Shown piece after piece: positions 6,960 through 14,895 of a stretch of DNA of 35,956 nt. The stretch's first letter is position 1, and each line of letters starts with the position of its first letter. The notes under the pieces are model-generated. The model worked only from the letters and a program-made list of their open reading frames with translations. It did no database searches and was not told the origin of the DNA. The translations under genes and the position numbers were made by a program. This DNA is from a virus: positions 1 to 35,956 of IMG/VR virus record IMGVR_UViG_3300044640_000870, one strand, 5' to 3'.

Positions 6960-9169
6960 TATACTATTGTTATATTTAAAACGTTTGAATTTAGTGTTAT
7001 TGTTTTGTCGTTATTTGATTGTATTATGCTTAATGTTTTATTTCCTGTTGTTGGAAATGATACTTTAATTAAATTTAAATCATTTTGAGTAACAGTTCCT
7101 AAACAATCTACTAATGGTTTGCTGTATTCATCTTCATTATAAATAGTATCTTGATATATTGTAATTGTTTCGCCAACTCCTGCAGTAATTTCTTTTTGGT
7201 TAAATCCAAAATGTATTCTAGGCACTAATTTTTTTACTTCATCGATTAATAAGTTAATTCCGTTGTTTACTAAAAACTCCCCACTAAACTTTGGCACGTA
7301 ATCCACTTTTATAAGTTCAACTTTTGTAACTCCTTTTTTAGTAAAACTGTTTACTTTGTTTAATAAGAAGTAACTAGACAATTCTTTAATCCAATACAAT
7401 TTACTGAAATCTATATCTGAAATGTTTTTCTCGGTTAAATAAATTGTAGCTTCAATTATTTTTGAGTAATTTAAAATAGCACCAATAGTATTATAGTAGT
7501 TTCTTACAATATCCTCCATTCCTAGATTATAAAAACTTTCAACCGGTACGGTTGTAATAGCTTGGTGCGTTCCTAAAACTTTACTGCCTATTTGCGTTGT
7601 GGTTGTAAACGTGTGCGAACGTTCACGCATTAAATAATATCGTTTTTGCAAACCTTTATATTGTACAGTTCCATTATCTTGAACTTCTTTATCCCACATT
7701 TTATAAACGTTAGTTTTTAAATCGTGTATTAAAAATGTTTGGTCTTTTTCAGGAGCGAAAATTTTAGAATTAACTACAGTCTTTTTATCTGCAAGGTTTT
7801 TATTATCAATTAAAATTTTAGAATTATAATAATCGCTTTCAATATCATTGTATTTGTATGTAAAGTCGTTTTGTTGAGCATACGAACCAAAAATATATTT
7901 TTCAGATATTTTTTCTACAAATTTATTTTGTTCTCTACTCCAATCTATAACTTCATTGTATTGTAGTAATTCTTGTAGAGTTAAGAATTTGTAATGATTT
8001 TCGTATTTGTCTTTGAATGGTGTTATTCCAAAACGATTAAGTATTTCAGTAATGAAATCTTTAATACTAAAATCTTTTAATTCGTTTGTAAAAGATACTG
8101 CTTGACCTACAAATTCTGATATAATTAAAGTGAAATCACCGCTATAAGTTGTACTAATTAATGTATCGTATATTCCTAAACTAACTGGTTGAAATTGTAC
8201 AGTAATAACGTCTCCTATTGTAAATTCGTAATCAATATAATCATCTTGACTTGAACCAATTAAAATTCCGTTTTTATAAATGTTTGCATAAGTAAAAGTT
8301 TGATAAGCTGTAAAATTACCAAAACGATTATATACTAAAACTTCATAAGTAATACCACCACCATTATTATTTAATTCAACTCTATACCCACCATCTGCGC
8401 TTATAATAAATTGCTGTTTGTTTGTATCTTGTATATTATCAATTACAATAGATTGATTAAATTTTAATGGAACGGTTGCTGTAGCGCCTGTTAAAGTTTG
8501 TGTTGTACCTTGAAATATTGCTGTAGGCGGTATATTATTATTTGTAAATTTAGGATATGTTAGCCACAAATTTGTAAAATCTACGGTATTAAAAACACTA
8601 CCCTCGTAAGTAAATCCATACGTATCAAATATCTTATACCACAAATAACTAACCTTTGCACTTGGTACTATGTAATCTATATTAATTCTATTGCTGTTAT
8701 AAACTTTTTCGCCATTATAATCAGCAACTATGTACTTATATGGTAAATTTGCTGTAAATGTATTTACTACGTTGGATAAATTTTTAATATGATTTAGTTC
8801 TGACAAGTCCAAATCTCCTAAACTTTTATTCTCTATTGCTTTGTATAAATCGATATTACCATCGTAAAGATTAATCTTATAATCTTTGTCAGTACTTTGA
8901 ATAACCGCCCACCCTTTGTAAACCATACATTCGCCATCATCTGTATAAAGATAGCATTCGTTTTTTTGGTATGGTAAAAAGTTGGTAATACCTACAACGC
9001 CCAATAATTCAAAAATCTGTTTGTTTTTATCGGTACGCTTTACTGAAAAGGTATTTGTGTAATTGCTTTGTCTATTGCTTAACGTTAGAATGTCGTTTAC
9101 TTGTAAAGTCCTTGCAATACTTTGAGTAGGTGTTAATTCAATATCGTATCCGTTAATTACTAACCTCAT
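6959..9169 (-). CDS. Large tail/baseplate protein
   Basis: A 736-residue protein (MRLVINGYDIEL...). The N-terminal 100 residues are beta-rich and resemble the start of distal-tail or hub proteins of Bacteroidetes siphophages (DILTLSNRQSNYTNTFSVKRT). The rest is rich in Asn, Tyr, Thr and aromatic residues, with no membrane helix or enzyme motif I can identify. It overlaps the 391-residue gene upstream by an ATGA stop-start and is followed, across the GIY-YIG insertion, by the tape measure gene. A baseplate, tail-tip or hub role is inferred from size and context. In standard siphovirus order such proteins follow the tape measure gene rather than precede it. Confidence 0.7.
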   Translation of the reverse strand: MRLVINGYDIELTPTQSIARTLQVNDILTLSNRQSNYTNTFSVKRTDKNKQIFELLGVVGITNFLPYQKNECYLYTDDGECMVYKGWAVIQSTDKDYKINLYDGNIDLYKAIENKSLGDLDLSELNHIKNLSNVVNTFTANLPYKYIVADYNGEKVYNSNRINIDYIVPSAKVSYLWYKIFDTYGFTYEGSVFNTVDFTNLWLTYPKFTNNNIPPTAIFQGTTQTLTGATATVPLKFNQSIVIDNIQDTNKQQFIISADGGYRVELNNNGGGITYEVLVYNRFGNFTAYQTFTYANIYKNGILIGSSQDDYIDYEFTIGDVITVQFQPVSLGIYDTLISTTYSGDFTLIISEFVGQAVSFTNELKDFSIKDFITEILNRFGITPFKDKYENHYKFLTLQELLQYNEVIDWSREQNKFVEKISEKYIFGSYAQQNDFTYKYNDIESDYYNSKILIDNKNLADKKTVVNSKIFAPEKDQTFLIHDLKTNVYKMWDKEVQDNGTVQYKGLQKRYYLMRERSHTFTTTTQIGSKVLGTHQAITTVPVESFYNLGMEDIVRNYYNTIGAILNYSKIIEATIYLTEKNISDIDFSKLYWIKELSSYFLLNKVNSFTKKGVTKVELIKVDYVPKFSGEFLVNNGINLLIDEVKKLVPRIHFGFNQKEITAGVGETITIYQDTIYNEDEYSKPLVDCLGTVTQNDLNLIKVSFPTTGNKTLSIIQSNNDKTITLNSNVLNITIV

Positions 9170-10341
9170 AGTGTTTTAGTATTATTAGCTGGTAATTCAA
9201 TCGTTAAATTTAAGTTAGTCATTTTTTCTTTTGCGTTTGAAACTCTAAAAGCTCCCGACTTAATTGTAACTTCTAACCAATCATTTGCTTGTACTACTTC
9301 ATTTTGCACTCCTGTAAATAAATATACTTTTGGACTTTCTAAAATATCGTTAAGAATTAAAAACTCATCTTGTGTAATATTATCTTGTCTTACGGTAATA
9401 TTATTTTCAGAAGTTTTACCAATAGCCACGTAAGGAGAAATGGTATCTACAACGTCATTATAATCATTAAAAATTGTACCTAAATCTTTTGTGCTTAGTG
9501 TGTCGTTTCCTTTATTAAATAGCCAATAGTTCCAGCCACCAAAAGAGTTGAGCCATTTGATATAATGTCCTTCGCAAATGTCAGTAATTTTTTCAATTTG
9601 AAATTCATTAATTGTATTGTAACCTGCGTTTAAACTTATAAATTCACTACCACCATTTGAAACAATTACTCTGTTTATTCTATTAGAGTTTTGAAAATAA
9701 AATTGTTCTCCATTTACATCAAAGTACAATTCACTTTCTGTACCATCATACCAAGTAAAGTCAAACGGATAACCATTCCAATATTTTAAATATGGAATAG
9801 GTTTAAGCATCATTTGAGTTGTATCTGCATTGTAAGGAAAACTAGGATATAATTTTTTGTAATCTTGATAGTTTACATAAGCACTTAAAAAATCATAGTA
9901 TTGTATAAGAGTATCCTCAGTATTATTTGTGTAAAATATTTTATAAGTAACTTCAAATTCTTTGTAAATATTGTCAGTCCAATCAATAATCGGATCTATT
10001 CCTAAATCTTCTAATTGCTCTACTAAACAATCAAACGCTTCAAAAGTTCCACCATCTGCAATCACTTCATTTTGAAAAGTAGTTGCTATTTGTTCTGCTA
10101 AATTAAAACACGAACCATCTGCGAAATTGCTATCGTTTATAAAAGTAGGTGCAGAATATTTAAAGTTAAAATAAAACTTACCATTCGGATCAGGGAATAA
10201 AGTAAACAATTGATTATTAAAAAAAACAGTTGCTTTTTTTGCTACTAAACTTGTGCTGCTTTGTTTAAAAGTAACGTTGTTATTATTATAAGCAAATAAT
10301 AAATCTGTTACACTTAAATTCTTTTCAAATACTATCGCCAT
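9166..10341 (-). CDS. Tail/baseplate-associated protein
   Basis: A 391-residue protein of unknown family, rich in Asn, Phe, Tyr and Asp, with a mostly beta pattern. It includes an aromatic-rich segment near 255-275 (HYIKWLNSFGGWNYWLFNKG) and a C-terminal region near 340-390 (VQANDWLEVTIKSGAF). No signal peptide, membrane segment or catalytic motif. It is translationally coupled on both sides (TAATG at 10341, ATGA at 9166-9169) and lies between the neck-type genes and the 736-residue tail protein, so it is probably part of the same tail-tip assembly. Function is inferred from context only. Confidence 0.65.
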   Translation of the reverse strand: MAIVFEKNLSVTDLLFAYNNNNVTFKQSSTSLVAKKATVFFNNQLFTLFPDPNGKFYFNFKYSAPTFINDSNFADGSCFNLAEQIATTFQNEVIADGGTFEAFDCLVEQLEDLGIDPIIDWTDNIYKEFEVTYKIFYTNNTEDTLIQYYDFLSAYVNYQDYKKLYPSFPYNADTTQMMLKPIPYLKYWNGYPFDFTWYDGTESELYFDVNGEQFYFQNSNRINRVIVSNGGSEFISLNAGYNTINEFQIEKITDICEGHYIKWLNSFGGWNYWLFNKGNDTLSTKDLGTIFNDYNDVVDTISPYVAIGKTSENNITVRQDNITQDEFLILNDILESPKVYLFTGVQNEVVQANDWLEVTIKSGAFRVSNAKEKMTNLNLTIELPANNTKTL

Positions 10342-10805
10342 TATATTGCTAATTCTTTTGTTAAATTTATAATCTCGGTACTGTATATCATAGCCTGCTC
10401 AACCCCTACCTCATCTATTATCTTTTGAATGCGTACATCTGTAACTACTTCGCTAATCAATTCCACACCGCCATACTCTTCACGTTTCCAACCTCTTTGC
10501 GCTATCTTACGAGCTATTAAAAAGGCTAAACTTGTAATTGATATTTCGCCTTGTATTCTGTTTGCTATACCTTTGTCTTTAATCCATTGCTCTATTGCGC
10601 TAATATTAGGAAACTTACCAGCACGTCGCCCTGTTTCTAATTGTTGTGCGTAGCTTTCGCCCCATAGTTGTGCTGTTAATCCGTTTACTTTTACTTCAAG
10701 TGATTCAGCAAACTTCCCACTTGCACGCATACCCTTTGCATCGTAGGCTTTTATTAAATCGTCTTTTAATAATTCAAATTCCTTTGATAAAACTTGACTA
10801 CTCAT
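10341..10805 (-). CDS. HK97 gp10-like neck/tail completion protein
   Basis: A 154-residue protein with the hallmark core of the HK97-gp10/tail completion family: LETGRRAGKFPNISAIEQWIKDKGI at about residues 56-80, followed by SLAFLIARKIAQRGWKREEYGG near 92-113. The N-terminal helix (FELLKDDLIKAYDAKGMRASGKFAESL) also fits. Family members act at the head-tail joint or tail terminator region during siphovirus assembly. The gene overlaps the 144-residue gene upstream by 8 bp and the 391-residue gene downstream by TAATG. The family match is strong by eye; the precise role varies between phages. Confidence 0.8.
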   Translation of the reverse strand: MSSQVLSKEFELLKDDLIKAYDAKGMRASGKFAESLEVKVNGLTAQLWGESYAQQLETGRRAGKFPNISAIEQWIKDKGIANRIQGEISITSLAFLIARKIAQRGWKREEYGGVELISEVVTDVRIQKIIDEVGVEQAMIYSTEIINLTKELAI

Positions 10806-11232
10806 AAACTCTAAATTGGAACGTTACCCAAAGCCCTGACATATTCGCATCGAGTACATCAATAGCATCAACGCTTTCAAAACTTACTATATCAATTTCG
10901 TTGCACCATTTTAATTTCTGCTCTAATAAGTCTAATGATTTTATTAATGGTTCTATTCGGTGTGTATATTTAGCTTCGCATTGTTCTTGTTCTGTTTCGT
11001 TATGATATTCCTGTGCAAAATCATCTGGCATTACATAAAAGAAATTACCATTATAAACCCTTGCGCTATCCACTACATTACCACGTCGTAAAGGGAATAA
11101 AAGCAAATGCACTTTATCTGGACATAAGTCTGAGTTTGCATCTATTAAATTCAAATGCGACTTATTACCATAGTGAAACTCGGTATCATTTGCATTACAA
11201 ACACTTTCTAATATTCTAACTAAATCTGCCAT
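10798..11232 (-). CDS. Hypothetical neck/tail terminator-type protein
   Basis: A 144-residue protein starting at ATG 11232 (MADLVRILESVC...), overlapping the previous stop as TAATG; a TTG two codons upstream is less likely. It has an alpha/beta layout: an N-terminal helix, an LLLFPLRRGNV strand near residue 45, a middle acidic helical region and a C-terminal strand (LWVTFQFRVYE). Size and position beside the gp10-like gene fit a tail terminator or head-closure protein. I do not recognise the family, so this is contextual. Confidence 0.6.
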   Translation of the reverse strand: MADLVRILESVCNANDTEFHYGNKSHLNLIDANSDLCPDKVHLLLFPLRRGNVVDSARVYNGNFFYVMPDDFAQEYHNETEQEQCEAKYTHRIEPLIKSLDLLEQKLKWCNEIDIVSFESVDAIDVLDANMSGLWVTFQFRVYE

Positions 11233-11393
11233 TAACAATATAATTTAATTCCTTTGAAACAACCATTTTTTAACAAGTGCTTAACGTCATCGTATATCTT
11301 TTCGGTTACCTTTAAAGATACTTCATTTTTATTTATATGCGTAGGTATTGCACGAATATAATCCCTTAATATTATTTTTGACTTATTACTCAT
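11232..11393 (-). CDS. Small hypothetical protein (53 aa)
   Basis: A short ORF with ATG 11393 and TAA 11232-11234 encodes 53 residues (MSNKSKIILRDYIRAIP...KGIKLYC). Its start overlaps the end of the 179-residue gene by 4 bp (ATGA) and its stop overlaps the next start (TAATG), so it fits exactly into the chain of coupled genes, which is the main evidence that it is real. Basic, with a predicted strand/helix mixture and two Cys. No recognised domain. Confidence 0.65.
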   Translation of the reverse strand: MSNKSKIILRDYIRAIPTHINKNEVSLKVTEKIYDDVKHLLKNGCFKGIKLYC

Positions 11394-11929
11394 TTTTTAC
11401 TTTTTAATTTTTGATATTCTGCCTCTACTTTTGATTGCACATTATTCATACGCAACAAATAAATAATTTCAATATACTTTTTTTCCCCATAGTCAAACGG
11501 ATAACCTCCGTATATCTTTGCTAATTGTGAAAGTGGTAATACATCTCCAAATTCATTAAGTGAATCGCCTCCAGCCATTTCCCAAATTCCGATATCTTCG
11601 CTAATTGTTTGAAGCAATTGCGTTTCCTTCTTTTGCAAATTTACAAAATAATTGTTTAAATATTTTTTTATTTGAAAAAACTTTTGTAAAGGTAACTCAT
11701 AAAATTGAATTTCTTCTATTTTTAAAGCCATTTCAAAGATTTTAAATACATCTTCTACTTCGCTTGCTGTAGATAATCGTTTGAAAATATTACGAACCTC
11801 GTTATAAGTTAGTTGATTTATATCTATTTTAAGCCATTCCTTTGCTTTTAAAGAAGTAAAAAGCATAACGTAAGGTAATTTATCTACCTCGCTTAATTTA
11901 GTGTATTGTAATACGTTTATTTGCTTCAT
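11390..11929 (-). CDS. Hypothetical protein downstream of the terminase large subunit
   Basis: A 179-residue, mostly helical, charged protein. The region near 105-165 (EDIGIWEMAGGDSLNEFG, LPLSQLAKIYGGYPFDYGEKKYIEIIYLLR) is compact and aromatic-rich. Its W-E-x-x-GGD-x-L-N-x-FG-x-x-LPL pattern may mark a conserved phage family, perhaps a tail assembly chaperone-type protein, but I cannot name it with confidence. It overlaps TerL by 4 bp (ATGA) and the 53-residue gene by 4 bp. Function unknown. Confidence 0.6.
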   Translation of the reverse strand: MKQINVLQYTKLSEVDKLPYVMLFTSLKAKEWLKIDINQLTYNEVRNIFKRLSTASEVEDVFKIFEMALKIEEIQFYELPLQKFFQIKKYLNNYFVNLQKKETQLLQTISEDIGIWEMAGGDSLNEFGDVLPLSQLAKIYGGYPFDYGEKKYIEIIYLLRMNNVQSKVEAEYQKLKSKK

Positions 11930-13314
11930 ACTCGAATATTAATATTACTACTCTTTTGCATTAATTCTTTTTCAATACCATAACAAGTTAAATCAATATG
12001 CTCGTCGTGTTTTCCATTTGGAAACATTGCAATTTGTTGTAAATAATGTTCGTTCCAACTTCCCTCGATTAATTTTACTCTACCACTTTCAATAAATGGA
12101 CTTACAGACCTTGCACGTTCAATCTTTGACATTTGCACAAAATCGCTTTTAATTTCTGCAATATTTAATTTTGTTTGCTGTTTTATTAATTGAGCAATAC
12201 TTTTACCACTTGCTTTTGGTTCTACATAAATCATACTTATTTGAACTCCTACAGCTTTTATAAACTCAGGAATAAACTTTAATAGTTCTGGCATTTCTAA
12301 ATACTTATCTATTGAAGTAAGTATAATATAATCGTTGTTATATTTTCCTGCAATTTGTATTCCTGTAGGATCATTTGCATTATCTTTTGTATAAGCGCCA
12401 TCAATATACATATTCCATTTTATAGGCGGAATACTTTGTTTGTTTATAATTTCAAACCAATTCTTTTTCCATTCGCCTCCCTCGTCTGGTGATGGCGTTT
12501 GCATATATTGACCAGCAAATGTATATCTACTTCCTTGTCTAATTGCTTCTAACTCTTCAAACGTATGCTTATCACTCCATAAAGGTTCGTTGTTTTCGTT
12601 TAAAGCTGGTAAACATAAATGAGTCCAATCTTCGCCACTACCCCCATTTAAAAGAAACCCCGACATATCGTCTTCGTGTAACCTTTGCATAATTACAATA
12701 ATAGGCGTATCCCTATCGTTTACACGTGAGCGTATAGTATTATTAAACCTTTCGTTTACAGCTTTTCTTTTTACTTCGCTAAAAGCATCGTCTGGCTTCA
12801 AAGGGTCGTCAATTATAATCGCACCGCTAAATTCTTTTGATTCAGTAACACCAGCCCCAAATCCTGTAATTGCTCCACCAGATGCAGTAGCATAAACACC
12901 ACCGCCCCAATCATTAAACCATTTTGATTTAGATTGCGCATCTTTTTTAAGTTTCATTTGCCAAAGGTTTTGAAACGCATCGGATTCAATATACTCTTTT
13001 GTTTGACTTGAATTGTCTAGCGCTAAACTATCGGAATATGAAAGGTGTATAAATTTAGATTGTGGATTTCTTGCAAGCGACCAAGCTATAAAACATTTAA
13101 CCGCTAATTCTGTTTTACCATAACGTGGCGGAATATTTATTATAAGTCGTTTTATATTTCCTTTTACAACTTCTTGCAAAGTATTGGCTATATTAACAAA
13201 GTGAGGCGCAACTATAAAATTACGCCTTGTATTTTCTTTGTAAATATACCTTGTAAAAAACAATAAATCATTTTCACATTTGTACTTTAATATTTTTTGT
13301 TCGCTTGTAAGCAT
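11926..13314 (-). CDS. terL: Terminase large subunit
   Basis: A 462-residue packaging motor. The N-terminal ATPase has Walker A IPPRYGKTE at 61-69 and Walker B AIIIDDP near 165-171. The C-terminal RNase H-like nuclease has Asp305 in MYIDGAYTKD, Glu365 in IYVEPKASGKS and an acidic HDEHID near 436-441. YATASGGAITGFGAG near 141-155 is typical of this branch of terminases. It cuts concatemeric DNA and pumps it into the prohead through the portal. The start at 13314 overlaps the stop of the small subunit (TAATG). Length is normal for the family and no domain is missing. Confidence 0.96.
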   Translation of the reverse strand: MLTSEQKILKYKCENDLLFFTRYIYKENTRRNFIVAPHFVNIANTLQEVVKGNIKRLIINIPPRYGKTELAVKCFIAWSLARNPQSKFIHLSYSDSLALDNSSQTKEYIESDAFQNLWQMKLKKDAQSKSKWFNDWGGGVYATASGGAITGFGAGVTESKEFSGAIIIDDPLKPDDAFSEVKRKAVNERFNNTIRSRVNDRDTPIIVIMQRLHEDDMSGFLLNGGSGEDWTHLCLPALNENNEPLWSDKHTFEELEAIRQGSRYTFAGQYMQTPSPDEGGEWKKNWFEIINKQSIPPIKWNMYIDGAYTKDNANDPTGIQIAGKYNNDYIILTSIDKYLEMPELLKFIPEFIKAVGVQISMIYVEPKASGKSIAQLIKQQTKLNIAEIKSDFVQMSKIERARSVSPFIESGRVKLIEGSWNEHYLQQIAMFPNGKHDEHIDLTCYGIEKELMQKSSNINIRV

Positions 13315-13607
13315 TAATATTTAGACTCTAAAACATTATTAAGTAATTCAACTTCTTCTTTTGTTAATTGTCCTGCATCGTAATTCTTATTAATATTTTC
13401 AATAGTTTCTTTTGGTTTTCCAAAACGATACTCAAAATATAATTTTATAGCATTAAAGTTGTTATCTGCAATTAAACGCTTCAAAGACTTAATAGCCTCA
13501 TCTGACTCAATGATGTTATCTAATCTTTCAATTATCTTTAATTCGTCTTCTTTTGGCTTTCTTCCTGCACCGTTTCTAACGCCACCGTGATTAGTTTTAT
13601 TTTCCAT
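13314..13607 (-). CDS. terS: Terminase small subunit
   Basis: A 97-residue protein with the N-terminal GGVRNGAGRKPKEDE motif seen in many phage small terminases and related DNA-recognition proteins, followed by helices (IIERLDNIIESDEAIKSLKRLIAD) and an acidic C-terminal helix. It would bind the packaging site and load the large subunit. It lies directly upstream of terL, coupled by TAATG, and is the first gene after a terminator and a promoter box, so it heads the late operon. Short for a small terminase but within range. Confidence 0.8.
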   Translation of the reverse strand: MENKTNHGGVRNGAGRKPKEDELKIIERLDNIIESDEAIKSLKRLIADNNFNAIKLYFEYRFGKPKETIENINKNYDAGQLTKEEVELLNNVLESKY

Positions 13608-13634
13608 TTTGAAATAACTTGTTTATTCAACTTA

Positions 13635-13642
13635 CAAATATA
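13635..13642 (-). promoter_or_regulatory. TATATTTG promoter box for the late (terminase) operon
   Basis: On the minus strand TATATTTG matches TAnnTTTG. It lies 27 bp before the terS start and directly after the terminator of the preceding unit. No clear -33 TTTG is present, which may mean a phage-modified or activator-dependent promoter. Confidence 0.6.
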
Positions 13643-13643
13643 C

Positions 13644-13673
13644 AAAAAAAACCGATACATTACATATCGGTTT
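13644..13673 (-). terminator. Rho-independent terminator after the lipoprotein gene
   Basis: A 9-bp perfect stem (AAACCGATA / TATCGGTTT, 7-nt loop) is followed on the minus strand by a T-run. It ends the small-gene unit 4 bp after the lipoprotein stop and separates it from the late promoter. Confidence 0.85.
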
Positions 13674-13677
13674 AAAT

Positions 13678-13938
13678 TTAATTACATTTTATTCTGTATT
13701 GAAATTCAACACCTTGACCTGAGTTACCTGGAATTACTTTTCCGTTATCAGCGCAGTTGTTAGAATAAAATTCCGTATCTCCATTAAAATACCAAGCTGT
13801 TGAAGGCGATAGTATTGGTTTAACCCACGTTTGCTTTAAGCAATTGCAAGGTTTTGTAGTTGGTGTTGTTGGTGCATCGTCTGTTGAACAGGCTACCATT
13901 CCGATAGCAAGTGTTACTAATAATAATATTCTTTTCAT
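13678..13938 (-). CDS. Small predicted lipoprotein
   Basis: An 86-residue protein with an N-terminal signal (MKRILLLVTLAIGMVAC) and a lipobox-like LAIGMVAC giving a lipid-modified Cys17, then a Thr/Pro linker (TDDAPTTPTTKP) and a short domain with four more Cys (CNCLKQTWVKP, YSNNCADNGK, RIKCN). It is the last gene before a strong terminator. Short phage lipoproteins at the end of an early or middle unit often act at the cell envelope, for example in superinfection exclusion, but nothing here proves that. The start is fixed by the signal peptide. Confidence 0.8.
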   Translation of the reverse strand: MKRILLLVTLAIGMVACSTDDAPTTPTTKPCNCLKQTWVKPILSPSTAWYFNGDTEFYSNNCADNGKVIPGNSGQGVEFQYRIKCN

Positions 13939-13942
13939 AGTT

Positions 13943-14065
13943 TTAATTTTTAAGTTTTGCTTCTTCTGTTATTTTAATAAATGCTTTATTCATTTGCTCG
14001 TTGTCTGAGTAATAAATATTACACATTTTCTTCATCCATTCGTTAAATTTTATTGCTTGTTCCAT
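13943..14065 (-). CDS. Small hypothetical protein (40 aa)
   Basis: ATG 14065 to TAA 13943-13945 encodes 40 residues (MEQAIKFNEWMKKMCN...), highly charged and helical. Its leader TTAAAAATTAAAACTATG is identical to that of the lipoprotein gene just downstream, which supports a real start. No recognised domain. Confidence 0.55.
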   Translation of the reverse strand: MEQAIKFNEWMKKMCNIYYSDNEQMNKAFIKITEEAKLKN

Positions 14066-14076
14066 AGTTTTAATTT

Positions 14077-14238
14077 TTAATATGTTAATGCTGATATAAT
14101 ACAAATTAATAAAAGTATTACAATAATTCCAAATGCTCCATCTTTTACGTTTTCTTTTTGTTCGTCACTTAAAGCAACAAATAAACAGCCTATAATAATA
14201 ACCACCCAAACGCCTATATAAATATCAATAAGTACCAT
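14077..14238 (-). CDS. Small membrane protein with two helices (53 aa)
   Basis: ATG 14238 to TAA 14077-14079 encodes 53 residues with two clear membrane segments, IYIGVWVVIIIGCLFVAL (6-23) and FGIIVILLLICIISAL (36-51), joined by a charged loop (SDEQKENVKDG). The hairpin layout resembles small phage membrane proteins, but the gene lies in the small early/middle cluster, not the lysis cassette. Function unknown. Confidence 0.65.
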   Translation of the reverse strand: MVLIDIYIGVWVVIIIGCLFVALSDEQKENVKDGAFGIIVILLLICIISALTY

Positions 14239-14241
14239 AGA

Positions 14242-14415
14242 TTAAATGTTTACTTCTCTAATTCGTTCTTCTAATATAAACTTTTCTCTTACTTGTATTG
14301 GGTTTAAACCATTCCAATATAAAATAAATTTAGGTACTTCAATTCCTTTTCTTGTGTAAATTTTATATCCTCTTAATCGGTTGCAAAATTAGTAAAATGT
14401 TTCTGTCTGTTCCAT
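14242..14415 (-). pseudogene. Small gene interrupted by an in-frame TAA at codon 9
   Basis: The frame from ATG 14415 reads MEQTETFY, then TAA at 14389-14391, then continues open for 48 more codons (LRGYKIYTRKGIEVPKF...EERIREVNI) to a TAA at 14242, three bases before the next start. The second part has a coding look but no ATG, GTG or TTG start in frame. A TAATTTTG promoter-like box (14384-14391) covers the stop. It may be a nonsense-mutated gene, a base error, or a gene with an unusual start. Confidence 0.4.
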
Positions 14416-14434
14416 AATGTTATTTGTTTTTAAA

Positions 14435-14521
14435 TTAAAGAATAAAAAATAAAATTGTAAAAAATGTAACCCAATAAACTGTAATTAGTAATACGTCTGA
14501 TAATGTTAGTTTTGCTTTCAT
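14435..14521 (-). CDS. Tiny membrane peptide (28 aa)
   Basis: ATG 14521 to TAA 14435-14437 encodes a 28-residue peptide: a short basic N-terminus, then one hydrophobic helix (VLLITVYWVTFFTILFFIL). The 20-bp leader ending at its ATG, ATTTAAAACAAAACATTATG, is identical to that of the next gene upstream (14793), which supports real translation. Function unknown. Confidence 0.5.
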   Translation of the reverse strand: MKAKLTLSDVLLITVYWVTFFTILFFIL

Positions 14522-14532
14522 AATGTTTTGTT

Positions 14533-14793
14533 TTAAATTTCTGTTGCCTCTTTGATTAGTTGTTCGTATTCTTCGATTATCATCCTTTGAGTAGGATTAT
14601 TTGAATCAAAACCTTTTAATGTATCTATTACATAAATTAATTTATTTAACATTTCAGGTGCTTTTGATATTAATAACGCGTTGGCCTCTGCTTCTTCATC
14701 TGTTTCTTGAATACTACTTACTACGTACTTATATGGAAAATCCATTGTTGTAAGATATTTTACTTTAAATTCTTTTGTTCCTTTAAATTCCAT
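14533..14793 (-). CDS. Small hypothetical phage protein (86 aa)
   Basis: An 86-residue protein. The segment EEAEANALLISKAPEMLNKLIYVIDTL (residues 33-59) matches a small-protein motif (ANAxLIxxAPxxLxxL) found in many phages and often annotated as hypothetical. The N-terminus is beta-like and the C-terminus an acidic helix. It is the first gene after a promoter box at 14829-14836. Function unknown. Confidence 0.75.
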   Translation of the reverse strand: MEFKGTKEFKVKYLTTMDFPYKYVVSSIQETDEEAEANALLISKAPEMLNKLIYVIDTLKGFDSNNPTQRMIIEEYEQLIKEATEI

Positions 14794-14828
14794 AATGTTT
14801 TGTTTTAAATTGTTATTGTTTGATGAAG

Positions 14829-14836
14829 CAAATGTA
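14829..14836 (-). promoter_or_regulatory. TACATTTG promoter box for the small-gene cluster
   Basis: On the minus strand TACATTTG fits TAnnTTTG, 36 bp upstream of ATG 14793, in a 102-bp gap after the DnaA-like gene. No clear -33 box at standard spacing. Confidence 0.5.
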
Positions 14837-14895
14837 TAATGTTACTTTCTAATAAAAAAATATTTTGTCAATTATTTTTGTAATTTATAATTGTT

